DNA from: Sphingomonas sp. SUN019
Lineage (GTDB): Bacteria; Pseudomonadota; Alphaproteobacteria; Sphingomonadales; Sphingomonadaceae
Direction of reading: 5' to 3'
Length of the DNA stretch: 64,000 nucleotides
Assembly (NCBI RefSeq): GCF_024758705.1
Contig: NZ_CP096971.1
Location: forward strand, 2,695,501 to 2,759,500
Below, piece by piece: positions 9,245 through 17,239 of this stretch. The first letter of the stretch is position 1; each line of letters begins with the position of its first letter. The notes under the pieces are model-generated. The model had not been told where the DNA came from and did no database searches. It worked only from the letters and a program-made list of their open reading frames with translations. Made by a program: the position numbers and the translations under genes.

Positions 9245-9772
9245 GTGGCGATAGATTCGCTCTTCGCACCGCTATCAGGCCGCTTCTGGCGGATGCTCGG
9301 GGTTCGCTGGCAGCAGCGGCCGTTCGATAGCGGATCACACGTCACCGGCGGGCGCTTCAATCCTCCGGGCGTTCTCGCGCTTTATCTCTCTCGCGACTAC
9401 AACACCGCAATCGCCGAAATGCATCAGGATCTGATCCGGCCCGGCACGCTTGTCGCCTATGACGTAACGGCAGACGTGATCGTCGACCTTACCGATCCTG
9501 CAATCTGCGAAAAGTTGAAGGTAACGGCTTCCGATCTGGCTTGCGCGTGGCGGACGATCCACGCGATTGAGCGAGGCGTACCGCCGACTTGGCCCTTGGT
9601 CGATCGCCTGGTCGCAGCGGATTGCGCCGGCGCGCTCGTGCCGTCGTTCCAGCGACCGGACGGCGTCAATCTGGTGCTGTGGCGCTGGCATGACGCAGCG
9701 ACCGCGGGTGACGGCGCGGCGCTGACCTTGCTCGACCCGACGGGTGAGCTTGGTGCGGGTGCCCCGGCATGA
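9245..9772 (+). CDS. RES-domain toxin (NAD+-consuming or ADP-ribosylating type)
   Basis: A 175-residue RES-family protein. The conserved polar residues of the family are visible: Arg37 in GGRFNPPG, Tyr47 in LYLS, Glu58 in AIAEMH and Ser134 in LVPSFQ. Known members either degrade NAD+ (MbcT, Res) or ADP-ribosylate phosphoribosylpyrophosphate synthetase (ParT); which applies here cannot be read from sequence. The start is GTG 9245. It is in the same reading frame as the antitoxin, separated only by the antitoxin stop and 36 bases. It lies within the cytochrome oxidase cluster, which suggests acquisition. Confidence 0.88.
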   Translation: MAIDSLFAPLSGRFWRMLGVRWQQRPFDSGSHVTGGRFNPPGVLALYLSRDYNTAIAEMHQDLIRPGTLVAYDVTADVIVDLTDPAICEKLKVTASDLACAWRTIHAIERGVPPTWPLVDRLVAADCAGALVPSFQRPDGVNLVLWRWHDAATAGDGAALTLLDPTGELGAGAPA

Positions 9773-9819
9773 TGCGCCATATTACGCGACTATATGCAAC
9801 GAGATAACAGGAGCATGAA

Positions 9820-10785
9820 ATGCCTGACTTCCGCATGATCGACACCGGTGAGGTTAACTTGCGCGTTGCGATCGAGGGAAGCGGGCCGCTGGTCATCCTT
9901 GTCCACGGCTTTCCCGAGAGCTGGTATTCCTGGCGGCATCAGATGGGGCCGATCGCGGATGCGGGCTTCACCGCGGCGGCGATCGACGTGCGCGGCTATG
10001 GCGGGTCGGACAGGCCGGCGGCAGTCGCGGATTATGCGATGGAGCGGCTGGTCGGCGATCTTGTCGGGGTCGCGGATGCGTTGCAGCCGGACGCGCCTGC
10101 GATCCTCGCCGGGCATGACTGGGGCGCGCCGATCGTGTGGAATTCGGCGCTGGCCCGGCCCGACCGGTTCAGTGCGGTCGCGGCGTTGTCGGTGCCGTAT
10201 GCCGGGGTGCCTGCGAGGCCGTTCACCGAGGTGTTCCGGCAGGCGTTCACCGACAAGGGGCGGTTCTTCTATCAGGAGTGGTTCCAGGCCGAGGGGCCGC
10301 CCGAAGAGGAGGCGGAGCGCGACGTGCGCGATTTCCTGCGGAAGTTCTATTTCGCGATCTCGGGCGATGCGCCGCCGGGAACGTGGCCCGACAAGCCGGC
10401 GGGGGCGGCCCTGCTGGACAAGATGGTCGATCCCGATCCTTTTCCGGCATGGCTGACGCCCGCGGACCTCGACTATTACGTGAGCGAGTTCGAATCGTCG
10501 GGGTTTCGCGGGCCGATCAATCGCTATCGCAACCACGAACGCGATTTCGAGTGGCTGCAGCAGTTCCAGGGTTGGCGGATCGAGCAACCCGCGTTGTTCA
10601 TCGGCGGCACGAAGGATCCGGCGACGACGTTGTTCGGCGCGGTCGCTGATCCGGTCGCGCTGATGCGGCCGAACGTGCCTGACCTGGAGGGGCATCTGCT
10701 CGACGGATGCGGGCATTGGACGCAGCAGGAGCGGCCCGCGGCGGTGACACGATTGCTGGTCGACTGGCTGGCGAAGCGCCGCTGA
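9820..10785 (+). CDS. Alpha/beta hydrolase, epoxide hydrolase-like
   Basis: A 321-residue alpha/beta hydrolase of the epoxide hydrolase type. It shows the oxyanion motif HGFPESW (29-35), the nucleophile elbow GHDWG with Asp100, a cap region between about 135 and 230 that includes candidate epoxide-activating Tyr residues, a late acid in GGTKDPA and the catalytic His in GCGHWTQQERP. These enzymes hydrolyse epoxides to diols via an Asp ester; a haloalkane dehalogenase activity cannot be excluded. ATG 9820 has ACAGGAG 6 bases upstream. It sits downstream of the toxin-antitoxin pair and splits the cta cluster. Confidence 0.85.
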   Translation: MPDFRMIDTGEVNLRVAIEGSGPLVILVHGFPESWYSWRHQMGPIADAGFTAAAIDVRGYGGSDRPAAVADYAMERLVGDLVGVADALQPDAPAILAGHDWGAPIVWNSALARPDRFSAVAALSVPYAGVPARPFTEVFRQAFTDKGRFFYQEWFQAEGPPEEEAERDVRDFLRKFYFAISGDAPPGTWPDKPAGAALLDKMVDPDPFPAWLTPADLDYYVSEFESSGFRGPINRYRNHERDFEWLQQFQGWRIEQPALFIGGTKDPATTLFGAVADPVALMRPNVPDLEGHLLDGCGHWTQQERPAAVTRLLVDWLAKRR

Positions 10786-10890
10786 GGCTTGCCACCGGAC
10801 CGCGCGAAGCGTCGCATGAATCGCGCGGCCCGGCGGCCCCGAACGACGCGCGAGCCTAGACCCGCGCGCCCGTCCGGGAAGCTGCCCGTA

Positions 10891-10919
10891 GCGGCCGACA
10901 TCTGCGCGATGTCGGCCGC
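10891..10919. other. Perfect 11-bp stem-loop
   Basis: GCGGCCGACAT at 10891-10901 pairs exactly with 10909-10919 around the loop CTGCGCG. It may end the hydrolase transcript in a factor-dependent way or be a structured leader. There is no run of T after it, so it is not a classical intrinsic terminator. Confidence 0.5.
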
Positions 10920-10988
10920 CGCCCCCGGGTAGATTCGGGGCGACGGCCGCGCGCACCCCCCGGTCGCTGCTGTCCGTCGCCTCGTGAC

Positions 10989-11011
10989 ATCGTTATCACG
11001 GCCGTAACGAT
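10989..11011. promoter_or_regulatory. Operator-like inverted repeat upstream of ctaB
   Basis: ATCGTTA at 10989-10995 and TAACGAT at 11005-11011 form a 7-9-7 inverted repeat about 120 bases upstream of ctaB. The arrangement resembles a dimeric regulator site, but I do not recognise the regulator. Confidence 0.3.
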
Positions 11012-11129
11012 ATTGCGCATCACCCAAACGGGTTAGATGCGGATTTTGGTGCGGGGCGAACGGCTTAGCGCCAGCGTGCGCAGAGCCTTTCTTCGTGCGC
11101 GCGAAGCGACTATAGGCGCTGGTCATATC

Positions 11130-12032
11130 ATGAGCATCGCGACCCCCCTGATGGCGCCGGCCGACTGGCGCGACTTTCTGGCGTTGACCAAACCGCGCGT
11201 GATGACGCTGGTGGTGTTCACCGCATTGTGTGGAATGCTGGCTGCGCCGGTGCCGATCCATCCCGTGATCGGCTTCACCGCGATCCTGTGCATCGCGTTG
11301 GCGGCGGGTGCCGCGGGCGCGCTGAACCAATGGTATGAGGCGGATATCGACGCGGCGATGCGGCGCACCGCCAAGCGGCCGTTGCCGGGCGGACGGATGG
11401 AGCGGCAGGCGGCGCTGCATTTCGGCGTCGGGCTCGGCAGTTTCGCGGTGATCCTGATGGGGCTGGCGGTGAATGTGCTGTCGGCCGTGATTCTCGCGAT
11501 CTCGATCCTGTTTTACGTTTTGGTCTATACGGTGTGGCTGAAGCCGCGGACGCCGCAGAACATCGTCATCGGTGGGGCGGCGGGCGCGTTTCCGCCGCTG
11601 ATCGGCTGGGCCGCGGCGACCGGCGATGTGACATTGATGCCGGTGTTGCTGTTCATGCTGATCTTTCTGTGGACCCCGCCGCATTTCTGGGCGCTCGCGC
11701 TGTTCGTCGAGACCGATTACGCGAATGCGGGCGTGCCGATGTTGCCAGTGGTGGCGGGCGAAGTCGTGACGCGGCAGCATATCGGCATCTACACGATCCC
11801 GATGGCGATCGCCGCGGTTGCGCCATGGCCACTCGGGCTGGCGGGCGTGATCTACGGAATCGTATCGGTCGCGACGACGGCGTATTTCGGCTGGCTGGCG
11901 TACCGCGTCGCGGTGCGGCGGACGGGAGCCGAGGACAAGATGACGCCCGAAAAGCGGCTGTTCAAATTCTCGATCCTCTACCTCTTCGTGGTGTTTGCGG
12001 CGCTGGTCGTCGATCGCTGGGTGCTGGCATGA
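11130..12032 (+). CDS. ctaB: Protohaem IX farnesyltransferase (haem O synthase)
   Basis: A 300-residue UbiA-superfamily prenyltransferase that adds farnesyl to haem b, giving haem O for the aa3 oxidase. It has about eight membrane helices and the two Asp-rich sites: [20 protein letters not shown] and the later [14 protein letters not shown] loop. ALTKPRVM, typical of the family, is near the N terminus. ATG 11130 is preferred over GTG/ATG options upstream (11037) because the extra 31 residues are Arg-rich and unlike the family. Its stop overlaps the next small gene (ATGATG). Confidence 0.92.
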   Translation: MSIATPLMAPADWRDFLALTKPRVMTLVVFTALCGMLAAPVPIHPVIGFTAILCIALAAGAAGALNQWYEADIDAAMRRTAKRPLPGGRMERQAALHFGVGLGSFAVILMGLAVNVLSAVILAISILFYVLVYTVWLKPRTPQNIVIGGAAGAFPPLIGWAAATGDVTLMPVLLFMLIFLWTPPHFWALALFVETDYANAGVPMLPVVAGEVVTRQHIGIYTIPMAIAAVAPWPLGLAGVIYGIVSVATTAYFGWLAYRVAVRRTGAEDKMTPEKRLFKFSILYLFVVFAALVVDRWVLA

Positions 12033-12166
12033 TGCGTGACGACGAAGACCTGATCCGCCGCCGGCAAAAAAGCCGCGCGACCGTGATGGCGCTGTTGCTG
12101 GGCGCGTTCGTGATCCTGGTATTCGCGATCTCGATCGTGAAGATCCGCGCAGGGATGAACCACTGA
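12029..12166 (+). CDS. 45-residue single-pass membrane protein of the cta operon
   Basis: A 45-residue protein: a charged N terminus ([16 protein letters not shown]) then one hydrophobic helix (about 18-37) and a short basic tail. The ATGATG start overlaps the ctaB stop, and its TGA overlaps the ctaG ATG (TGATG), so coupling on both sides is strong evidence that it is translated. Small hydrophobic ORFs at this place between ctaB and ctaG are common in alphaproteobacteria (CoxF-like); the role in oxidase assembly is inferred. It is too short for most automatic annotations. Confidence 0.75.
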   Translation: MMRDDEDLIRRRQKSRATVMALLLGAFVILVFAISIVKIRAGMNH

Positions 12167-12729
12167 TGGCGACGCAGGCTGCAGCGCCGCGGGTGTTTGC
12201 GGGCAAGGGCCGGACGGCGATGTTCGCGGTGCTGGGCATCTGTTTCATGACCGGGCTCGCCTGGGCCAGCGTACCGCTGTACCGGCTGTTCTGTCAGGTG
12301 ACCGGGCTGAACGGCACGACGCAGGTCGGACTGAAGGCCCCCGGCGCGGTCGGCGGGCAGGTGCGGATCGAATTCGACGCGAACGTCAGTCCGAAGCTGC
12401 CGTGGCGTTTCGCGCCCGAGGCGGCTAGCGAAACCGTGGCGATCGGCGCGCGCGACATGGCGTTCTTCACCGCGACGAACCGCGCGGCGGTGCCGGTCAC
12501 CGGGACCGCGACGTACAACGTCACGCCCGCGCAGGCGGGCAAATATTTCACGAAGATCCAATGCTTCTGCTTCACGCAGCAGACGTTGAAGCCCGGCGAG
12601 ACGGTGCGGATGCCGGTGATCTTCTACGTCGATCCCGCGATCCTGAAAGACCCGGATGCGAACGACATATCCACGATCACGCTCAGCTATACGTTTTACC
12701 CGGTGGATTCCGGCAAAGCGGCAAGCTAG
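12166..12729 (+). CDS. ctaG: Cytochrome c oxidase assembly protein CtaG/Cox11
   Basis: A 187-residue Cox11-type copper chaperone that delivers CuB to oxidase subunit I. One N-terminal membrane helix (about 17-38) is followed by a periplasmic immunoglobulin-like domain with the copper motif CFCF (Cys133 and Cys135) in IQCFCFTQQTLKPGE. A further Cys43 just after the helix, in YRLFCQVTG, is also conserved in the family. ATG 12166 overlaps the preceding stop by one base. Confidence 0.95.
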   Translation: MATQAAAPRVFAGKGRTAMFAVLGICFMTGLAWASVPLYRLFCQVTGLNGTTQVGLKAPGAVGGQVRIEFDANVSPKLPWRFAPEAASETVAIGARDMAFFTATNRAAVPVTGTATYNVTPAQAGKYFTKIQCFCFTQQTLKPGETVRMPVIFYVDPAILKDPDANDISTITLSYTFYPVDSGKAAS

Positions 12730-12771
12730 GGCCGTATCAGACAGACCGACTTAGACGACAGGGAAGCTCCG

Positions 12772-13695
12772 ATGGCCGGCGCCAAGAACCACGATTACCA
12801 TATCCTTCCGCCCGATATCTGGCCGCTGATCGGCGCGTTCTCCGCGCTGGCGATGGCCGCAGGCGGCATCATGTGGATGCACGGTGGCCATGTCGGCAAG
12901 CCCAACGGTGGCGGTTTCCTGTTCTTCGCAGGGCTTTCCGCGGTGCTGTTCACGATGTTCTCGTGGTGGCGCAATGTCATCAAGGAAGCGCACGCGGGCG
13001 ATCACACCCCGGTCGTGCAGCTGCATTTCCGCTACGGGATGATCCTGTTCATCGCGTCCGAAGTGATGTTCTTCGTCGGCTGGTTCTGGGCGTTCTTCGA
13101 TTTCTCGCTGTTCCCGACCGCGATGAGCTTCGTCGAGGGCCAGGTCGAACGCGCAGCGGAAGGCGCGGCGCTGGTCGCGCAATGGCCGCCGAAGGGGCTG
13201 GAAGTCATCAACGCGTTCGAACTGCCGTTGCTCAACACGCTGATCCTGCTGTGTTCGGGCACGACAGTGACATGGGCGCATCACGCGATGATCCACAACC
13301 AGCGCGGTGGCGAAAAGACCGGCGTCTGGGGCATGCTGGGCGTCGGCAATCGCGACGGCGTATTGAAGGGGCTGTGGATCACGATCGTGCTGGGCGCGAT
13401 CTTCTCTGCGATCCAGGCCTATGAGTACGCCCACGCGCCGTTCCCGTTCAAGGGCCTGAACTATGGCGCGTCGTTCTTCATGGCGACGGGTTTCCATGGG
13501 TTCCACGTGCTGATCGGTACGATCTTCCTGATCGTGTGCCTGATCCGCGCGTATCGCGGCGATTTCACCCCGAAACAGCATTTCGGCTTCGAAGCGGCGG
13601 CTTGGTATTGGCATTTCGTCGACGTGGTGTGGCTGTTCCTGTTCGTCTCGGTCTATGTCTGGGGCGGCTGGGGCGCGCCGGTGCACGGTGGGTAA
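12772..13695 (+). CDS. coxC: Cytochrome c oxidase subunit III
   Basis: A 307-residue subunit III with seven predicted membrane helices. It has the family sequences HYHILPPDIWPL at the N terminus region, the conserved Glu in FIASEVMFFVGWFWAFF, HAMIHN, and FHGFHVLIGT plus WHFVDVVWLFLF at the end. It stabilises the aa3 core and aids proton uptake. It is 42 bases downstream of ctaG in the same operon. Confidence 0.95.
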   Translation: MAGAKNHDYHILPPDIWPLIGAFSALAMAAGGIMWMHGGHVGKPNGGGFLFFAGLSAVLFTMFSWWRNVIKEAHAGDHTPVVQLHFRYGMILFIASEVMFFVGWFWAFFDFSLFPTAMSFVEGQVERAAEGAALVAQWPPKGLEVINAFELPLLNTLILLCSGTTVTWAHHAMIHNQRGGEKTGVWGMLGVGNRDGVLKGLWITIVLGAIFSAIQAYEYAHAPFPFKGLNYGASFFMATGFHGFHVLIGTIFLIVCLIRAYRGDFTPKQHFGFEAAAWYWHFVDVVWLFLFVSVYVWGGWGAPVHGG

Positions 13696-13704
13696 TTGGG
13701 GCGG

Positions 13705-14085
13705 ATGATCGATAAGGGCGCGGCCACGAAAGAGCCGCGCCCGCTCGATTGCGGGCTGAAGGGCCTGTGTCCGCGGTGCGGCGCGAAGACGTTGTTCGCG
13801 GGTGTGGCGCGGTTTGCGCCGGAATGCGCGGCGTGCGGGCTCGATTTCAACAGCTTCAACGTGGGTGACGGGCCGGCGGCGTTCCTGACGCTGATCCTGG
13901 GTACGGCGGTGGTGGCGGCGGCGATCGTGCTGGAGCTGTCGGCCGGGCCGCCGTGGTGGGTCCATGTCATCCTGTGGGTGCCGATCACCGCGGGCGCGGT
14001 GCTTGCGTCGCTCAGGCTCGCGAAGGGCTGGCTGCTCGCGCTGGAATATCGCAACGCGGCGGAAGAGGGACGGATCGCGAAATGA
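13705..14085 (+). CDS. DUF983 zinc-ribbon membrane protein
   Basis: A 126-residue protein with an N-terminal zinc-ribbon (Cys22 and Cys25 in CPRCG, Cys41 and Cys44 in CAACG), then two membrane helices (about 58-77 and 82-105). This is the DUF983 family, found almost always next to coxC and SURF1 in alphaproteobacteria; its function is unknown but presumed to be oxidase assembly. ATG 13705 is used; a TTG at 13696 directly after the coxC stop is an alternative. It overlaps SURF1 by 4 bases. Confidence 0.88.
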   Translation: MIDKGAATKEPRPLDCGLKGLCPRCGAKTLFAGVARFAPECAACGLDFNSFNVGDGPAAFLTLILGTAVVAAAIVLELSAGPPWWVHVILWVPITAGAVLASLRLAKGWLLALEYRNAAEEGRIAK

Positions 14086-14699
14086 GGCGCTGGCCGGTGG
14101 TGCCGAGCGTGATCGTCGCGCTGGCGGTGGCGGCGATGATCGGGCTTGGCTTATGGCAATTGCTCATCCGCCTGCCGGAGAAGGAGGCGCAACTGGCGCA
14201 GCTGTCCGCCAATCCATCGCTGCCCGCTACGGCCTTTCCGCGCTTTCCCGACGACAGCCTGTTGTTCCGGCGGACGAGCGCGTTTTGCCTGGAGCCGGTG
14301 TCGATCGACCGGTCGGGGGCGGGGAACGCCGGTTACCGGATGATCGCGAACTGCCGCACCGGGGCGGAGGGACCGGGGTTTCGGGTGCAACTGGGGACGA
14401 CTCGGTCGGTGGACGCGAAGGTCGCCTGGCGGGGCGGCAAAGTGTCGGGCTGGATCAGCCACGCGCCCGACGCGCGCCCGTTGATCGCGAAGATATTCGA
14501 TAAGGCCCCGCGCGAAATGCTGCTAGTGGCGGATACGCCCGCGGCGGGGCTGACCGCAAACACGCGGCCGGACGTGTCGCTGGTGCCGAACAACCACCTT
14601 GCCTACGCGTTCCAGTGGTTCTTCTTCGCGATCGTGGCGGCGGTGATCTATGTCATTGCGGTCCGGCGCAGGATTGCCCGGAGCGGCGACCCCCGCTAA
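14082..14699 (+). CDS. SURF1-family oxidase biogenesis protein
   Basis: A 205-residue SURF1 protein: N-terminal membrane helix (about 6-28), a periplasmic domain, and a C-terminal helix with the NNHLAYAFQWFFFAIVAAVI signature. Family members help insert haem a into subunit I. ATG 14082 overlaps the DUF983 stop (ATGA). It is the last oxidase gene before thrC. Confidence 0.92.
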   Translation: MRRWPVVPSVIVALAVAAMIGLGLWQLLIRLPEKEAQLAQLSANPSLPATAFPRFPDDSLLFRRTSAFCLEPVSIDRSGAGNAGYRMIANCRTGAEGPGFRVQLGTTRSVDAKVAWRGGKVSGWISHAPDARPLIAKIFDKAPREMLLVADTPAAGLTANTRPDVSLVPNNHLAYAFQWFFFAIVAAVIYVIAVRRRIARSGDPR

Positions 14700-14710
14700 C
14701 CGCGCTTCCC

Positions 14711-16120
14711 ATGCGGTACGTCAGCACCCGCGGGGATGCGCCCGCCCTCGATTTCCGCGGCGCGACGCTGGCGGGCTTGGCTTCCGATGGTGGGCTGTAT
14801 CTGCCCGAGACTTGGCCGACGCTGAGCGCGCAAGAGATCGCCGGGTTGGCGGGGTTGTCCTACGTCGATACGGCGGTGGCGGTGATGGCGCCGTTTGTCG
14901 CGGGATCGCTGACGCGCGACGAATTGAAGGCGTTGTGCGAGGCGGCTTACGGGCGGTTTTCGCATGCGGCGATCGTGCCGCTGGTGCAGGTCGACCACGA
15001 CCAGTGGCTGATGGAGTTGTTCCACGGCCCGACGCTGGCGTTCAAGGACGTGGCGCTGCAATTGCTGGGGCAGTTGTTCCAGAAGTTCCTGACCGGCACC
15101 GATACGCGGCTGACGATCATCGGTGCGACCAGCGGCGACACGGGGTCGGCGGCGATTGACGCGGTGGCGGGGCGTGACGGCATCGACATCTTCATGCTGC
15201 ACCCGGAGGGACGCGTCAGCGACGTCCAGCGGCGGCAGATGACGACGGTGATCGCGCCCAACGTCCACAACATCGCGATCCGCGGCGATTTCGACACCGC
15301 GCAGGGCCTGGTGAAGGCGATGTTCAACAACCCGGCGTTTTCGTCGCGGTTCACCTTAAGCGCGGTCAACTCGATCAACTGGGCGCGGCTGATGGCGCAG
15401 GTGGTCTATTATTTCTATGCAGCGGTGCGGCTGGGCGGACCGGAACGCGCGGTGGCGTTCAGCGTGCCGACGGGGAATTTCGGCGATGTGTTCGCCGGCT
15501 ATGTCGCGGCGAAGATGGGGTTGCCGATCGCCAAATTGGTGGTGGCGACCAACGTCAACGACATCCTCGCGCGTGCTCTTTCGACCGGGGACTATTCGAG
15601 CCGGGAGGTGATTGCGACTCCGACGCCGTCGATGGATATTCAGGTGTCGTCGAATTTTGAACGACTGCTGTTCGATCTGGGCGGGCGCGACGGGCGCGCG
15701 CTAGCGGCGCAGATGAAGGATTTCGAGCGCAGTCGCGCAATGCGGTTGACCAATGCGCAGTCGCAGGGCGCGAGTGGCTTGTTTTTCAGCGAACGGGTCG
15801 ATGTCGACGAGATGGCGCTGGCGATGCGCTGGGCGAGCGAGCATTCGGGCGAAGTGATCGATCCGCATACTGCGATCGGGCTGGCGGCGGCGCGGCGGCA
15901 GGCGGTGGACGGCGTGCCAATGGTGACGCTGGCGACCGCGCATCCGGCGAAGTTCCGCGACGCGGTGGAGCGGGCGACGGGACTGCGGCCGTCGTTGCCG
16001 GGCCGGATCGGGGATCTGTTCGATCGTGCGGAGCGGTTCGATACGGTCGATGCGACGTTCGATGCGGTCAGCGAATACGTCGCCGCGCGCGACCCCTGCG
16101 TGAGGTCGGCGTGGACCTGA
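14711..16120 (+). CDS. thrC: Threonine synthase
   Basis: A 469-residue PLP enzyme converting O-phosphohomoserine to threonine. The N-terminal motif MRYVSTRG and the PLP lysine Lys112 in FHGPTLAFKD fit, as does the glycine-rich phosphate site in GATSGDTGSAA. It follows SURF1 after 11 bases; the SURF1-thrC linkage is frequent in sphingomonads and relatives. Its 3' end overlaps the next gene by 10 bases. Confidence 0.95.
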   Translation: MRYVSTRGDAPALDFRGATLAGLASDGGLYLPETWPTLSAQEIAGLAGLSYVDTAVAVMAPFVAGSLTRDELKALCEAAYGRFSHAAIVPLVQVDHDQWLMELFHGPTLAFKDVALQLLGQLFQKFLTGTDTRLTIIGATSGDTGSAAIDAVAGRDGIDIFMLHPEGRVSDVQRRQMTTVIAPNVHNIAIRGDFDTAQGLVKAMFNNPAFSSRFTLSAVNSINWARLMAQVVYYFYAAVRLGGPERAVAFSVPTGNFGDVFAGYVAAKMGLPIAKLVVATNVNDILARALSTGDYSSREVIATPTPSMDIQVSSNFERLLFDLGGRDGRALAAQMKDFERSRAMRLTNAQSQGASGLFFSERVDVDEMALAMRWASEHSGEVIDPHTAIGLAAARRQAVDGVPMVTLATAHPAKFRDAVERATGLRPSLPGRIGDLFDRAERFDTVDATFDAVSEYVAARDPCVRSAWT

Positions 16121-16980
16121 AGACCCTCATCGGCGAACCCTGGGCCGACTACGGCCTGATCGATTCCGGCAACGGCCGGAAACTCGAACGCTATGGCCGG
16201 TTCCGTTTCATCCGGCCCGAGCCGCAGGCGTTGTGGGCGCCCGCGAGCGACGACTGGCGCGCGACGGGGGAGTTCATTCCCGGCGCGGACGAGGACGGGG
16301 GCGGACAATGGCATTATGCCGAGCCGACTCCGCGTGAGGGCTGGCCGCTGGCGTGGGACGACGTGCGTTTCCACGCGCAGACCACCCCGTTCCGGCATCT
16401 GGGGTTCTTCCCCGACATGGCTCCGGTGTGGGGCTGGATTCGCGAGAAGATCGAGGGGCTGGACGCGCCGGAGGTGATGAACCTGTTCGGTTATACCGGC
16501 GTCGGCACGCTGGCGTTCGCGGCTAAGGGGGCGCGCGTCGTCCATGTCGATGCGTCGAAGAAGTCGGTCGAGGCGGCGCGGATGAACGCGGCGCTGTCGG
16601 GCCATTCGGGCAAGCCGGTGCGCTGGATCGTCGACGATGCGGCGAAGTTCGTCGCGCGCGAAGTGCGGCGCGGGCGGCGCTACGACGCGATCCTGCTCGA
16701 CCCGCCGAAATACGGCCGCGGGCCGGAGGGCGAGGTGTGGCGGCTGGAGGAAGACCTGCCGGGACTGATCGCGGATTGCCGGCGGTTGCTGGACGCGGAG
16801 TCCCGCGCGCTGTTCCTGACGGTTTACGCCGTGCGGATGTCGGCGCTGGCGATCGGGGAGATGCTGCGGCAGGCTTTTGCTGATTTGCCGGGCACGGTGG
16901 AGGCGGGGGAACTGGGCGTGCGCGAGGAGGCGCGGGGGCTGGTGCTGCCGACCGCGATCTGGGCGCGGTGGTCACGCTGA
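16111..16980 (+). CDS. Class I SAM-dependent methyltransferase (rRNA cytosine/guanine methyltransferase-like)
   Basis: A 289-residue Rossmann methyltransferase. SAM motif I is VMNLFGYTGVGTLAFAAKGA (about 127-146), motif II is VVHVDASK, and the catalytic motif IV is LLDPPKYGRG. This is the COG1092-like family, related to RlmI/RlmK 23S rRNA methyltransferases but lacking their N-terminal PUA domain. The substrate is probably rRNA, inferred. The GTG start at 16111 overlaps thrC by 10 bases. Confidence 0.82.
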   Translation: MDLKTLIGEPWADYGLIDSGNGRKLERYGRFRFIRPEPQALWAPASDDWRATGEFIPGADEDGGGQWHYAEPTPREGWPLAWDDVRFHAQTTPFRHLGFFPDMAPVWGWIREKIEGLDAPEVMNLFGYTGVGTLAFAAKGARVVHVDASKKSVEAARMNAALSGHSGKPVRWIVDDAAKFVAREVRRGRRYDAILLDPPKYGRGPEGEVWRLEEDLPGLIADCRRLLDAESRALFLTVYAVRMSALAIGEMLRQAFADLPGTVEAGELGVREEARGLVLPTAIWARWSR

Positions 16981-17237
16981 GCGAGCGACCGCCATCGGAT
17001 CGGCGGGTCGGCGCACGTATCCGGATCAAGCCAGAACATGCCGACTCTGTCGTTGCGTCGTTCGAGGCGGTGGGGTTTCGGCCAATATATGTCGAGCGCA
17101 GATCCGATGGGGATGTTTCGTTCTGGTTTGATAAGGCTATTGCTGGAGAGACCGTATTCGCCGAAGTCGTTCAAGCAATACCGTTAGAACACTGGGCTCA
17201 CTACGCCATTGTCGGAACGCCGCCTACGTTTCACTGA
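16968..17237 (+). CDS. Hypothetical protein, lower GC than neighbours
   Basis: An 89-residue predicted cytosolic protein starting at GTG 16968, overlapping the methyltransferase by 13 bases. It reads as a possible small alpha/beta ferredoxin-like fold (IRIKPEHADSVVASFEAVGF, then WFDKAIAGETVFAEVV), but I recognise no family. From about 17080 the base composition becomes clearly less GC-rich than flanking genes, with many A/T third positions, as in recently acquired DNA. Its stop is 2 bases from the end of the convergent ccmB. Confidence 0.55.
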   Translation: MVTLSERPPSDRRVGARIRIKPEHADSVVASFEAVGFRPIYVERRSDGDVSFWFDKAIAGETVFAEVVQAIPLEHWAHYAIVGTPPTFH

Positions 17238-17239
17238 CG

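Larger units (their letters stand above)
10786..11129. other. Structured intergenic region between epoxide hydrolase and ctaB
   Basis: No convincing gene. It holds a hairpin at 10800-10828 (8-bp arms CCGCGCGA/TCGCGCGG), a perfect 11-bp hairpin at 10891-10919 (GCGGCCGACAT, 7-base loop) without a U-tract, and an operator-like inverted repeat at 10989-11011. A TATAGG box at 11111-11116 is followed only 14 bases later by the ctaB ATG, so the ctaB transcript may be nearly leaderless. A longer ctaB start at 11037 is possible but lacks homology-like sequence. Confidence 0.5.

Noticed and set aside
14700..14710. Regulatory leader before thrC
   Set aside because: Only 11 bases lie between SURF1 and thrC, so an attenuator does not fit.
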